Shown here: one piece after another, positions 21,901 through 27,960 of the stretch
How the letters are laid out: each line of letters starts with the position of its first letter
Numbering within the stretch: the first letter of the stretch is position 1
Assembly (NCBI GenBank): GCA_963921795.1
Contig: OY997647.1
Coordinates: 67,244,468 to 67,308,467, forward strand
Direction of reading: 5' to 3'
DNA length: 64,000 nt
Source of the DNA: Nannobrachium achirus
Lineage: Eukaryota; Chordata; Actinopteri; Myctophiformes; Myctophidae
Translations under genes and position numbers: made by a program
Notes under the pieces: generated by a model
The model's input: only the letters and a program-made list of their open reading frames with translations
The model's database searches: none
What the model was told of the DNA's origin: nothing

Positions 21901-24531
21901 TTTCCACCCGACAACGACGATATGCTATAAATATAAGGTGCTGGGAGTGAAAATTATAATGTAGGGGTGCCTCGGATTAAAACAATATTTATGGGGTGAC
22001 CTGAGACAAAAGAAAAACCTGGTGTAGATCATATTATTTTTTTTTACTTTTTACTCAAGATATGTTTCAAATAAAAAAATACAAATTAAATTGTGGTAGC
22101 CTATATCGCCTAAAGAAAGAAAAGAAGGAAAAAACTCAAGTAGGCTTAATTCCTTTTTAGAGCTATATTTGTGAAATTCAGTTTACGTCACCCATTTTAT
22201 ACTGAGAGTACTTTTACTTTACTTTCACGTAGTCCTCTCACATGAGGACAGGAGAGGATGATGATGTGAGAGGACTGGAGTTGAAAGTAAAGTAAAAGTA
22301 CTCTCAAGTAGTGATTTTGGCCTACATGTGTGGAGGCGAAAAGTACTCTATAGGCCTAGTAAATTATTAAAATAACTACAAATGCAAAATTTAACAAAAT
22401 GCTCACTTTAACAAGGTATTATAATAATTATATTCTCCCCATCTTGACAGAATGGTATATTCCCAGGTTCCGCAGGTCAACTGCACAGGTGCAATTCATG
22501 TGGCACGTTTACTAACATGCCAAGTTTAGCTGCACTTGAACAACCGTTCCAGGCTGCCATATCCAGCCCAAGAAACCCTAGAAACGGGGGTAAAAAACTG
22601 TCAAAACTCGACAACGCCTCGCAGCGCGAGGCGTTGTGAGCATGTAGATCTGCTATTTTCACAATAGAACTGTGTTATCCAAAATGTAATGCATGCTTCT
22701 TTTCCATGAGGAGTTGAGGACTCCCATCTTTGCCGTACCCTAGCTTTTGCTGAACTGACGCCATGTAGTGGAGTTGAAAGTAAAAGTACTCTAAGTATAA
22801 AAGCAGAGTATTCTACATGGAGGTTAAAGTAAAAGTACTCAGTAGAGTAGGCCTATTCCACATGGAGGTGAAAGTAGGTCAGTCAGCTCGGGTCACGTGG
22901 CTTGGCGCGCCAGACAGCTGCGCGGTAATTATGTAACGCGTGTCACGGTCTCGTCGGCCAATGAGCGCAGGGCTTTGGTGCTGCGTCACGGCCTCCTGAG
23001 CCAATCAGCGCAGGGCTCAGGGGCAGCGTAAACACAGCGCACATGGCTAGGAGGGGAAGCCATGTGAGACTGAGAGACACAACACCAGTTACACTACTGT
23101 AATAAACACTCATTATATTTATACAATACACTACACACTACTACACTACTGTAATAAACACTCATTATATTTATACAATACACTACTACACACTACTACA
23201 CTACTGTAATAAACACTCATTATATTTATACAATACACTACACACTACTACACTACTGTAATAAACACTCATTATATTTATACAATACACTACTACACAC
23301 TACTACACTACTGTAATAAACACTCATTATATTTATACAATACACTACACACTACTACACTACTGTAATAAACACTCATTATATTTATACAATACACTAC
23401 TACACACTACTACACTACTGTAATAAACACTCATTATATTTATACAATACACTACACACTACTACACTACTGTAATAAACACTCATTATATTTATACAAT
23501 ACACTACTACACACTACTACACTACTGTAATAAACACTCATTATATTTATACACTACACTACACACTACTACACTACTGTAATAAACACTCATTATATTT
23601 ATACATATTTACACTACACTACTGTAATAAACACTAACTATAGGATTATTATGACCTATAAGAGCCATGTGAGACTGAGAGACACAACACTAGACTCTAT
23701 GGAGACTCAAAACCTACTGTAACACAACACTACACTACTGTAATAAACACTAACTATAGGATATTTATACATATTCATGACTTATTAGAGCTTGTTGGTG
23801 AGGTTATTTAAATCAACACAAACACCATTAAACCACAATAAAACATTAATTCTACCACTGATCATCACAAACCTAAATATCTGCCACTCCTAACCCACTT
23901 CCACCCCCCTCCTTCTATAAGCTATAATGTTACACATAATAATATATAATGTTATATTCCTTCTATAAACTATAATGTTACACATAATAATATATATAAT
24001 GTTATATTCCTTCTATAAACTATAATGTTACACATAATAATATTATAATGTTATATTCCTTCTATAAGCTATAATGTTACACATAATAATATAATAAAGT
24101 TCATAATTCAAAGCACTTATTCTTATTTCATTCTGCAGAAACAACTTTTATGGTTGATTGAATAACTATTATTATTACACCACAATGACAAGATCATTTG
24201 ATACTAATTAACTGATTATTATTGATCTGCAGAACAAGATACTTTTAGCCTAACTTTACCACGTGTTAAATAAAACGTCAGGATCATTTATGCACCAATA
24301 AGGTGTCTGGTGAAAGAAACGTTTAAAGTTATAATAAATATAACATCATCTCACTGACCAAATGACTGCATCTACCAGCCTTGGTGGATAACATTATTTA
24401 TAGCCTAGATAATATAACATCATATGATATCAATCATATGCTATAAAAAGGCTGTAATAAAAGTGAATCTAACATAATATCATGTCAAATAAAAAGAGTT
24501 GTTCTTTCTCACCAGCCTTGCTGGCCTCCAT
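1407..24531 (-). CDS. nr1d2: nr1d2, REV-ERB-beta nuclear receptor (5' nine coding exons; last exon outside window)
   Basis: This is a heme-binding orphan nuclear receptor that binds RORE half-sites and represses clock and metabolic genes in the nucleus with NCoR. Nine exons join in phase: 24513-24531, 17545-17973, 15655-15743, 12520-12664, 10006-10265, 8697-9087, 5822-6096, 2798-2983 and 1407-1617. Together they give about 668 codons; the human protein is 579 residues in full, and the excess is low-complexity repeat in the A/B region and hinge. Identity rests on the start ([17 protein letters not shown]), the two zinc fingers with the [18 protein letters not shown]-box region, the [14 protein letters not shown]-like extension (SVRFGR here) and the [10 protein letters not shown] and VCPMN...VDPHLSG segments. 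The missing last exon would carry the second heme ligand, a histidine. The neighbouring thrb supports nr1d2 over nr1d1. Which teleost paralogue (a or b) it is cannot be told here. Confidence 0.93.
1618..2717. other. nr1d2 intron 8 with simple and dispersed repeats
   Basis: There is a G run at about 1777-1799, a dispersed repeat with CCGATACCGAT at 1841-1940, an unrecognised repeat-like block with no transposase frame at 1950-2270, a hAT-like end CAGTGGTTCTCAAAC near 2399, three tandem AACGTGAGGTC units at 2550-2580, and a GATAGATACCTTTATT tail near 2620-2660 of the kind found at the 3' ends of teleost LINEs. Confidence 0.55.
2718..2797 (-). repeat. Partial copy of the nr1d2 exon 8 end
   Basis: On the minus strand 2724-2763 repeats the exon 8 end ([12 protein letters not shown]) with its GTACGTAG donor, differing at few bases. 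It is linked to a repeated CGATGGAGGGGGTTCAGGT segment that also follows the real donor. Confidence 0.85.
2798..2983 (-). CDS. nr1d2: nr1d2 exon 8, ligand-binding domain start
   Basis: The 186-bp exon encodes [20 protein letters not shown], then [20 protein letters not shown] and [19 protein letters not shown]. The Cys of VCPM corresponds to the heme-binding Cys384 of human REV-ERB-beta (from memory). Both borders are duplicated once: the end at about 2724-2763 and the start at about 3028-3115, each with its splice site. Confidence 0.94.
3028..3115 (-). repeat. Partial copy of the nr1d2 exon 8 start
   Basis: On the minus strand this repeats the acceptor and the first codons of exon 8 ([20 protein letters not shown]), with two or three base differences. 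It lies upstream of the real exon, so the gene has two competing acceptors with the same reading frame start; the copy runs into intron sequence after QEVW. Confidence 0.87.
3203..3275 (+). mobile_element. Teleost LINE/SINE 3' tail
   Basis: The sequence GCATTTAGCAGACGCTTTTA followed by ATCCAAAGCGACTTACAATA is an abundant fish retroposon tail. The same tail occurs inverted near 15055-15098 and 16845-16890, and direct near 33420-33475. Confidence 0.65.
3512..3790 (+). repeat. 62-bp AT-rich minisatellite
   Basis: About four and a half units of roughly 60-62 bp rich in GTATGTATAG. Long apparent reading frames across it are repeat artefacts. Confidence 0.85.
4437..5598 (+). repeat. 24-bp minisatellite in nr1d2 intron 7
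   Basis: About 47 units of GTGTCTCACTGAGAGAGTGT plus GTTT, with a second variant (GAGTGAG) and several units shortened to GTGTCAGAGTGTGTTT. Because the unit is a multiple of three, several frames stay open on both strands; none has other coding signs. The array ends 224 bp from exon 7. Confidence 0.95.
5747..5804 (+). repeat. (TG)n microsatellite
   Basis: An uninterrupted TG run 18 bp from the donor of nr1d2 exon 7. On the minus strand it is CA, which can act as an hnRNP L-binding intronic splice element; that role is only an inference. Confidence 0.9.
5822..6096 (-). CDS. nr1d2: nr1d2 exon 7, proline-rich hinge
   Basis: Using the CTCCAG acceptor, the exon reads [18 protein letters not shown] and continues open for 91 codons to NRTHL, which joins VCPMN of the next exon exactly as HLVCPM in human NR1D2. 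It contains three GGPL units from a 12-bp repeat. Two ATAPPSG/VTAPPSG segments come from the sequence CCACTAGGTGGCGCTGTG on the other strand. A CAG four bases inside would lead to an early stop, so the outer acceptor was chosen. Confidence 0.82.
5946..6029 (+). promoter_or_regulatory. Two CTCF-like motifs inside a coding exon
   Basis: CCACTAGGTGGCGCTGTG occurs twice, at 5946-5963 and 6012-6029, identical over 18 bp and 66 bp apart. A weaker relative (CCACCTGGTGGC) follows at 6078-6089. All three lie in exon 7 of nr1d2 and match the CTCF core. Occupancy is not shown. Confidence 0.5.
6180..6665. mobile_element. Dispersed repeat, class unknown
   Basis: Non-coding block with TAGCGCCACCATGAGG, AAATTTCACAAACAATTGC and ACAAAATCTGTAGGAGTA. 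Part of it resembles, inverted, the block at 34150-34620 (CTCCTACAGATTTTGCCC). It looks like a fish interspersed repeat; no transposase frame is seen. Confidence 0.4.
6985..7378 (+). repeat. Two-copy tandem duplication of about 195 bp
   Basis: 6985-7180 and 7190-7378 share ATTAAAACAT, GTACCTTT, TATTAATATCAC and GAGGCTATGAAGGGGAAAAA in the same order with scattered differences. It lies in nr1d2 intron 6. Confidence 0.75.
7700..8135 (+). mobile_element. Probable LINE 3' end
   Basis: An A/T-rich, non-coding stretch with TTTTCGGATATG, ends in AATAAATATG and a short run of ACTAA units. This is the look of a teleost LINE 3' tail. The family is not certain. Confidence 0.35.
8136..8690. other. nr1d2 intron 6, no recognised feature
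   Basis: I see no exon and no clear repeat. There are short ACGT runs (CTGTACGTACGTATGTCCC near 8350) and an A-rich stretch next to the exon 6 donor. Confidence 0.4.
8697..9087 (-). CDS. nr1d2: nr1d2 exon 6, hinge with QGPPx coding minisatellite
   Basis: The exon starts [10 protein letters not shown], conserved in REV-ERB, then runs into about a dozen 5-residue units of the type [10 protein letters not shown] or QGPLT, encoded by a 15-bp G-rich repeat at about 8870-9060. It then gives a Ser/Asp-rich segment ([18 protein letters not shown]) and ends MAAQQ at a GTTAGC donor. The repeat inflates the hinge and keeps frame. Confidence 0.88.
9205..9665 (+). repeat. Two-copy tandem duplication of about 240 bp
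   Basis: 9220-9425 and 9460-9660 are nearly identical, including GATGATGACATGATGATGAC, the short inverted pair GCCTACAAAAGGCATGATGT and the end GGTTGACCTGGTCTA. The arrangement is a recent tandem duplication in nr1d2 intron 5. Confidence 0.85.
9897..9968. mobile_element. Palindrome of the GATCTACAAGC family
   Basis: CTGATCTACAAGCTCTCAG and the inverted CTGATAGCTTGTAGATC flank a short loop. This is a diverged member of the family described at 21761-21849. Confidence 0.65.
10006..10265 (-). CDS. nr1d2: nr1d2 exon 5, C-terminal extension and hinge
   Basis: The exon reads [20 protein letters not shown], then SAMNNMMNN, a Ser/Pro-rich stretch and TVTRAHQ. The first part is the conserved minor-groove extension that lets REV-ERB bind as a monomer. 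The acceptor is TTCCAG and the donor GTATGG. A partial copy of its first bases with the acceptor lies upstream at 10336-10367. Confidence 0.92.
10336..10367 (-). repeat. Copy of the nr1d2 exon 5 start with acceptor
   Basis: GAATACGACCAAACC, then TTACAGCTGGAAC, repeats the plus-strand sequence at the exon 5 acceptor (GAATACGACCAAACCTCACAG). It lies about 100 bp upstream of the real exon start. Confidence 0.75.
10472..11024 (+). repeat. (CTGA)n and (CTGG)n tetranucleotide array
   Basis: About 550 bp of CTGA and GCTG tetramers, arranged in larger blocks divided by GATTAACTGA. It lies in nr1d2 intron 4. The serine-glutamine reading frames across it are artefacts of the repeat. Confidence 0.95.
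11205..12514 (-). repeat. Satellite made of the end of nr1d2 exon 4
   Basis: Seven copies of the last 36-40 bp of exon 4 with its donor lie at about 11209, 11310, 11890, 12000, 12113, 12238 and 12391. Each encodes [11 protein letters not shown] on the minus strand and continues into GTAAG. They are separated by diverged TAGGG/TATAG-rich intron spacers. The two farthest copies differ most from the exon (GGGAATGTCC for GGGGATGAGT). The stretch 11355-11820 between copies two and three is a separate insertion without clear class. Confidence 0.93.
12520..12664 (-). CDS. nr1d2: nr1d2 exon 4, second zinc finger
   Basis: The exon is 145 bp and encodes [20 protein letters not shown], then [20 protein letters not shown] and LLVGMSRD. 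The four cysteines of finger two are intact. The acceptor reads CTAACAG and the donor GTAAGT. Both borders of this exon have been amplified into satellites, the start on the upstream side (12665-15590) and the end on the downstream side (11205-12514). This is the only copy in which start, middle and end are joined. Confidence 0.95.
12665..14805 (-). repeat. Satellite made of the start of nr1d2 exon 4
   Basis: About 29 tandem copies, with a period of about 60-80 bp, of the acceptor and first 12-16 codons of exon 4 ([12 protein letters not shown], in some units YKRC too). Each unit keeps an ACAG just before GGGTTCTTCAGA or its variants. Unit types differ (GGTCCATCC, GCTCCATCC, GTTCCATCC), and neighbours share types, as expected for local tandem spread. 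In the intron upstream of the real exon the splicing machinery meets about 29 decoy acceptors. Confidence 0.95.
14815..15100 (-). mobile_element. Retroposon tail inserted in the exon 4 satellite
   Basis: The block from CACCTTTTCAGACTCCACCT to GCATCTGCTAGATGCC is nearly identical to 16620-16892 and ends in the same teleost LINE/SINE tail. It separates the full-length satellite units from the shortened ones. Confidence 0.7.
15100..15597 (-). repeat. Shortened units of the exon 4 start satellite
   Basis: Six regular units of about 66 bp contain GAATGTTCTGCTGGATGAAC but have lost the CTTCTGAAG part. The codons CAG/AAC/ATT are preserved and the acceptor context is reduced. They probably derive from the longer units nearby. 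Confidence 0.85.
15655..15743 (-). CDS. nr1d2: nr1d2 exon 3, first zinc finger
   Basis: The exon encodes [18 protein letters not shown] and then [12 protein letters not shown], the C-x2-C...C-x2-C first zinc finger with the P-box start. The acceptor is CTCAG and the donor GTACGG. The residue just before the first zinc cysteine is Gln, where human NR1D1 and NR1D2 have Leu; the nearby partial copies of this exon still read Leu. Confidence 0.93.
15745..16230 (-). repeat. Copies of the nr1d2 exon 3 start within a GGAGA satellite
   Basis: Three partial copies of the exon 3 start with its CCTCAG acceptor lie at about 15961-15992, 16092-16124 and 16203-16228. They read SGLVLLCKV, with Leu where the real exon now has Gln. 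They alternate with units of about 55 bp containing GAGGGGAGGAGAGGAGA and TACATGAGATCTCTATG. Confidence 0.88.
16240..16615 (-). mobile_element. Deleted LINE remnant
   Basis: Segments match the LINE at 32280-33060 in order: GGCCTTCCACATGTTAGTG, GAGCTGCCTCTGGTG, AGGTAGCAGATGTG, ATCACAGTGTCACCTACTTT and GGGCCTTTTCAACCTGCAAT. Large internal parts are missing. Confidence 0.75.
16620..16892 (-). mobile_element. Retroposon tail, second copy
   Basis: Nearly identical to 14830-15098, ending in the inverted fish retroposon tail (CTTTGGATTAAAAGCGTCTG). Confidence 0.7.
16982..17509. mobile_element. hAT-like MITE
   Basis: The 528-bp element begins GGGTGCGTTCG and ends CGAACGCACCC. The flanks GTAATGTA and GTAATCTA look like an 8-bp target duplication with one change, as hAT elements make. 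There is no transposase frame. Confidence 0.7.
17545..17973 (-). CDS. nr1d2: nr1d2 exon 2, A/B domain with coding minisatellite
   Basis: This exon encodes the N-terminal A/B region, beginning [20 protein letters not shown], which is the conserved serine-rich start of the REV-ERB family. About two thirds of it (roughly 17580-17890) is a tandem repeat of about 51-57 bp giving six units like [15 protein letters not shown]. The units stay in frame, so the repeat number can change without breaking the protein. It ends ITS/K at a GTGAGA donor and one base carries into the next exon. The repeat is not known to me in mammalian NR1D2. Confidence 0.88.
18000..18835. other. nr1d2 intron 1, proximal part
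   Basis: A 70-bp direct duplication (TTATGATGTTTAGTTATGAT, then GGTCAAAATAAAAG) lies at 18210-18350, followed by a retroposon-tail remnant. The rest shows no recognised feature. Confidence 0.4.
18836..18956 (+). repeat. (CA)n/(CGCA)n microsatellite
   Basis: CA and ACGC tetramers over 120 bp in nr1d2 intron 1. Confidence 0.9.
19122..19443. mobile_element. hAT-like MITE with CAGGGTTTCCTGCAG ends
   Basis: The ends CAGGGTTTCCTGCAG and CTGCAGGAAACCCTG are perfect inverted repeats. The inside includes GGCCAGGGGGG and AT-rich sequence. Non-autonomous. Confidence 0.75.
19826..20213. mobile_element. Long palindromic MITE
   Basis: Two arms of about 150 bp are inverted copies. Shared blocks are GGGGTCACTT with AAGTGACCCC, and GCCATCCAGGATGGCAGTG with CACTGCCATCCTGGATGGC. 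Only a short unmatched centre remains. Confidence 0.75.
20283..20712. mobile_element. hAT-like MITE rich in GGACCCC
   Basis: Runs from GGAGTCTTCAATGTTTTCAG to CTGTTGAAGACCCCTG. A half arm of the GATCTACAAGC palindrome sits at about 20535-20562. An inverted full-length relative is at 39003-39420 and a third copy at 31740-32110. Confidence 0.7.
20716..21395. mobile_element. Foldback repeat
   Basis: 20735-20900 and 21235-21390 are inverted and diverged copies. Matching blocks include GATTAAGAGAGAATCAT with ATGATTCTCTCTTAATC, and TGATTAAAACATGATTTATG with AATCATGTTTTAATCATG. No coding signs. Confidence 0.6.
21452..22023. mobile_element. hAT-like MITE carrying a perfect palindrome
   Basis: It begins CAGGGGTTTTCAAAGTGGG and ends near AAAAACCTGG. 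The GGGGTGCC motif marks this subfamily; a fragment of a relative is at 39440-39556. The palindrome at 21761-21849 lies near its middle. Confidence 0.6.
21761..21849. mobile_element. Perfect palindrome, GATCTACAAGC family (best copy)
   Basis: Two 41-bp arms are exact inverted copies around a 7-bp loop. Arms start AAACTAGTGAAAACAGCAG and continue ATCTACAAGCACACAACGCC to TC. Other members in this window lie near 3162/4153, 9897, 22605, 27334, 31982, 41100, 43398, 44915, 52404 and 52780, with single arms near 20535, 45945, 56968 and 57720. As RNA it would form a long hairpin. Confidence 0.9.
22195..22325. repeat. Inverted repeat
   Basis: CTTTTACTTTACTTTCA and GAAAGTAAAGTAAAAG flank GTCCTCTCACATGAGGACAG and GATGTGAGAGGAC, giving a hairpin of about 120 bp. 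Single AGTAAAAGTACTC motifs recur to 22860. Confidence 0.7.
22606..22665. mobile_element. Palindrome, GATCTACAAGC family, one arm shortened
   Basis: ACAACGCCTCGCAGCGCGAG and GCGTTGTGAGCATGTAGATC, continuing to TGCTATTTTC. The left arm stops after the core while the right arm is full length. Confidence 0.75.
23085..23640 (+). repeat. Minisatellite of about 57-62 bp
   Basis: Nine units with TACACTACTGTAATAAACAC and TCATTATATTTATACAATAC, alternating between two lengths (with and without an extra TACTACA). Two diverged units follow to 23770. Confidence 0.9.
23925..24095 (+). repeat. AT-rich minisatellite, about 60 bp
   Basis: Three to four units of CTATAATGTTACACATAATA with TGTTATATTCCTTCTATAA. 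Confidence 0.85.
24513..24531 (-). CDS. nr1d2: nr1d2 coding exon 1 (start codon)
   Basis: ATGGAGGCCAGCAAGGCTG encodes MEASKAG and is followed by a GTGAG donor. A purine lies at -3 of the ATG. It leaves one base that joins GG of exon 2 to continue [11 protein letters not shown], matching the vertebrate NR1D2 N-terminus. Confidence 0.88.
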
Positions 24532-25135
24532 CTTTCCTTCTCCTCGTCAGCTGAAGTCTGAAGCCGTTTTTAAAACTCTTCTCTGAACGACCAGCAGCAA
24601 CTGATCGATCACCAAGATCCTGATGGATCCGCAGCAAATCAATCAATCGATTAATTAATACAGCATCTATTCTGGCTCCCCGAGACGGATCGATAATAAG
24701 TGTTATAGATGATCAGCTCCTTTCCCTCCTAACAGCCTGGTCTGAAACCTGGATGTTTCAGAGGCAGAGAGAAAACGCCTAGAAAAGAAAAAAGATGGAA
24801 TAGAAAAAATCAGATTGTTTAGAATCCTTCAGTTCTTCTCATCCAGACAGACTGAGACTCAGACTTAATGGAGGTAAAGTCTATAAAATAGAAGGATTAG
24901 ACCACAGAGACACGTTGTGTGTCAGTCAGTCAGTCTGGCCGTTACAACTGACCCAGGATCTGCCATATGGAAGCAGTGGCGTCAGTTCAACAAAAGCTAA
25001 GGTATGGCAACATGACTGGTAGTCATGTTGCCATACCTTTAGCAACAGGCACGATTACAGTATAAAATGAATATAATATAAAATTACTTTTTTGATGAAG
25101 GCTGCTGCCATAGCTTGCCATACCCGATGTACGCC
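24532..25135. other. nr1d2 5' flank
   Basis: This should hold the 5' untranslated region and core promoter of nr1d2, but I cannot place the transcription start. A MITE-like inverted pair (GGTATGGCAACATGACT with AGTCATGTTGCCATACC) lies at 25001-25039, within a repeat that spans about 24955-25135. Confidence 0.4.
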
Positions 25136-25159
25136 TCTGTCTGCATGGGAGGAACACTC

Positions 25160-25258
25160 AGACAGACACGTGACCTGGTTCACTGACTGACTGGACCCAG
25201 GCCCCGCCCACTGGACACACGCAGGCAGCGGTGACGTAATGACGTAACGACGTAACCC
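25160..25258 (-). promoter_or_regulatory. Candidate clock-responsive sites upstream of nr1d2
   Basis: An E-box CACGTG (25167-25172) overlaps an AGGTCA half-site on the minus strand, reading AGGTCACGTG. About 60 bp further upstream are three TGACGTAA-like sites in tandem (25232-25256), which fit CREB/ATF or PAR-bZIP/NFIL3 binding. Nr1d genes are known CLOCK:BMAL1 E-box targets and autoregulate through half-sites, so the combination makes sense, but activity is inferred. Confidence 0.5.
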
Positions 25259-25489
25259 ACTGACACACTTATAACTGACACTGTCAAGTCAGTGTCTGTT
25301 AATGATGAAGATAACAAGTATATTAATACATAATAATAATAATAATTATTATTATTATTGGATAAGATACTTTGTACTCAAGTAAAATAATATAAAACTA
25401 GCTCTGTTACAAGTACAGTCTATTCTCATTTTGCTGGAGTTATAATGAATACATGACAGGTCCACCTAAAACAAAGTCGACCCAAACTC

Positions 25490-25865
25490 GTTTCCCAACG
25501 GGTCTATGGCCTTAAGCTAGATGCAGAATAGACTCAAATCTAATCTTTGCTTCTGGGGGGTCCCTGGAACTAAATATTTTGCGATGGGGGTCCATCCGTG
25601 GAACAAAATATATCGAGATGTGGGTCCGCGGCCAAACACATTTTGGGGATCCAAAATCCTAAATCCTAACAGTTTTCCTGAAAGAAAAAAAACAAAAAAA
25701 AAACGTATGTTGCCATCAGTGTTTCTCAAACTTTGTCATGTGAAGGACCCCCAGAAATATATGTATTTGGCTACGGACCCCAATGGCAAAATATTTTGTT
25801 CCAGGGACCCCCAGAAGCAAAGATTAGATTTCGGTCTATTCTGCATCTAGCTTAAGGCCACAGAC
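25490..25865. mobile_element. Palindromic hAT-like MITE
   Basis: Ends GTCTATGGCCTTAAGCTAGA and its inverse (TCTAGCTTAAGGCCACAGAC). Inner blocks match too (GCAGAATAGAC, AATCTAATCTTTGCTTCTGG). A GTTTCTCAAACTT stretch in the centre resembles another hAT end, suggesting a nested insertion. It abuts the inverted arm that follows. Confidence 0.7.
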
Positions 25866-26545
25866 TATGGAGTGTTTTTTGTCTCATTAATACTCAATCA
25901 AAAAAAATAAAATCGAGAGAGAAAAAATAAAAACAGAGCAAAAAACTTTTATCCAAGCAAAATAAAAAGTACAGAGATAAAAAAAATAAAAACAGAGCAA
26001 AAGAAATGTAACCACAAGCAAAAAAAATAAAAGTCCAAGCAAAGAAATTCAAACAGCAATCAAAAAATATATAATTGCAAGCAAAATTATAATTATAATA
26101 CTAATAAAGAAAAAAGAAATCGAGAACAAAACTTTTAAACTCAATATTTGCAAGCAAAATAATAATAATAATGAAGAAAAAAACTTGAGAACAAAACTTT
26201 TAAAACTAAGCAAACATATTTAAAAAGAAATCAAGCAAAACTTTTGTGTGCTAAAACAAATTATTTGAATGTGTTTTTCCGGTTTGTGAAATAAAGTTAT
26301 TTTTTGCTTTTTTTTTTTTTTTTTTACTTTTTTTTCTAAGTTTTTGGTCTCGATTTTTTTTTCTTTGTTTGCGATTTGTTTTCAAGCAAGTGCAAGTTCA
26401 AGGTCGGGAGGCGTGTCCCAGAGCCTGTAACACGCCTCTCCATTGGTCACTTGGGGTCTGACGTGCCGTTTCCATCCATCTTTCCCAGTGGGATCCATAA
26501 TCAGGCGGCACTGCCGTGTGCTGCAGTGTTCACTCTCTTCTCAAG
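25866..26545 (+). repeat. Left arm of a large inverted repeat
   Basis: The arm starts TATGGAGTGTTTTTTGTCTC and runs through an A-rich tract with many AAAAACAGAGCAAAA motifs, AGGCGTGTCCCAGAGCC, CGCCTCTCCATTGGTC and a GCACTGCCGTGTGCTGCAG end. The inverted partner is 37505-38213, alike over nearly its whole length. Together they enclose about 11 kb. Close similarity suggests either youth or exchange between arms. Confidence 0.85.
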
Positions 26546-26559
26546 CAGTCCACCTGGTT

Positions 26560-27120
26560 GCTACTAGGCTAAGCGACGTACAGTGTTGGAGGAGGACTTG
26601 TGTGCGTCGGAAAAGTAGCCATGATTTTCCAGGTACAGTATGCGAGTATTCCTACCGTAGGAGACGGGGCCAGCGTACAGTATATATGTTTTTAATGAAT
26701 ATGTTTGCGCGCCGCCGCCTCCTTCTGTTGTTTACATGGTTAGCGTTAGCTTGTAGCTAAGTAGCATAGCTAACGCTCTGGTGGCATCGCTCGTTATTCC
26801 TTAAAACGTAATACATAAAACTTGGTACATGTGTACAGTTTTAGGCCATGGACATTTAGGGGGACTGCCCATAAGTGCGAGATCTCATACTCTCTCATTA
26901 CTCCGAGTCTCCGACCCTAGGCATTGTTTGATTGATTGAAGACATTATTAGAAGTTTGCATAGAAAAAGGTACATGACGATTTTAAAGTCTAGTCTGGTC
27001 CGCTCTCATAATGTACACAGCGTAGACACAGTTATACATGTGATGCAACATACATAACATGGTTATGACGCACACGCTTTATTAAAGGCAAGCGCCACAA
27101 TGGCCAGACTTGTTGCATGC
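26560..27120 (+). other. Possible short first exon, otherwise no feature
   Basis: 26612-26631 reads GCCATGATTTTCCAGGTACA, a start codon four codons before a GT donor, downstream of a GC-rich stretch. It could be the first exon of an unknown plus-strand transcript. Nothing downstream joins it convincingly except the H2A-like fragment at 27713, which begins after a CCACAG. Weak. Confidence 0.2.
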
Positions 27121-27129
27121 ATTACCAAG

Positions 27130-27430
27130 GGTTCAAGCCAGGTCCGGACCCCCTTGGCTCAGAGATGAAGCAATGACCCCAAGTAGTATAAATTATACAG
27201 TTGTGTTGCAAATTAAACTATTCATAGATGACGTGTTTGTCTGCACTGTCATCACTGATTTTAATTGCATTTTATATTTGTTTAGTTACACATTATAGTG
27301 TTGGACCTGTACTTGTCTGCTCTTTTCCCCTAAACACCAAATCACTTTGCCAAAAATAGCAGATCTACAAGCCCGTAACACATAGTGAGCTTGTAGATCC
27401 ACTATTATTGGAAAAGAGATTTGGTGTATG
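27130..27430. mobile_element. hAT-like MITE fragment with GATCTACAAGC palindrome
   Basis: 27130-27330 resembles 20290-20530. It leads into a long imperfect palindrome at 27334-27427, whose arms extend from ACACCAAATC through CAGATCTACAAGC. Confidence 0.65.
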
Positions 27431-27712
27431 TTGACTCATTAACTGAACATACTGTATTTTTCTTGTAATTAATTATGCTTCAATACGCTCCATGAATGTC
27501 CATGAATTAAATACTGAGGGCTTTCAACGTAAAAAAAAAAGACTGTAAAGGGTTTTATTTGAGATGTTCCTTTTAGGCAGGGTGTTTAACTTTAACTGTA
27601 CTTGTACTGTACTACATTTCAAATGTATTGACTATACTTATACTGTTCTCCATTTTTGTCTAATAAAATAAATCAATCAAAAACACTTTACTGTTAAATT
27701 ACAATGTGTCCA

Positions 27713-27960
27713 CAGGCTGCTGCGTAAAGGCAACTATGCCCATACATGCTGAGATCCTGGAGTTGACTGGAAACGCTGCCTGTGACAACAAGAAGACCTG
27801 TATCATCCCCCGTCACCTCCATGCAGCTGCCTGTTGCAGCTCCTGGGTGGATTGACCATTGCTGCCCAACATCCAGGCGGTTCTGAGAAAGCCGCCAAGA
27901 AATACATCTGCTTCATACTTCATACAAACCCCACAAAGGCTCTTTTAAGAGCCACCTACC
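27713..27960 (+). pseudogene. Histone H2A fragment
   Basis: After a CACAG, the plus strand reads RLLRKGNYA and then [20 protein letters not shown] with PRHL, the histone-fold core of canonical H2A. The segment between (the VGAGAPVYLAAVLEYL part) is missing and the reading frame is lost in the acidic patch region, although LGGLTIA and KAAKK are still visible. It is a non-functional remnant. Confidence 0.85.
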
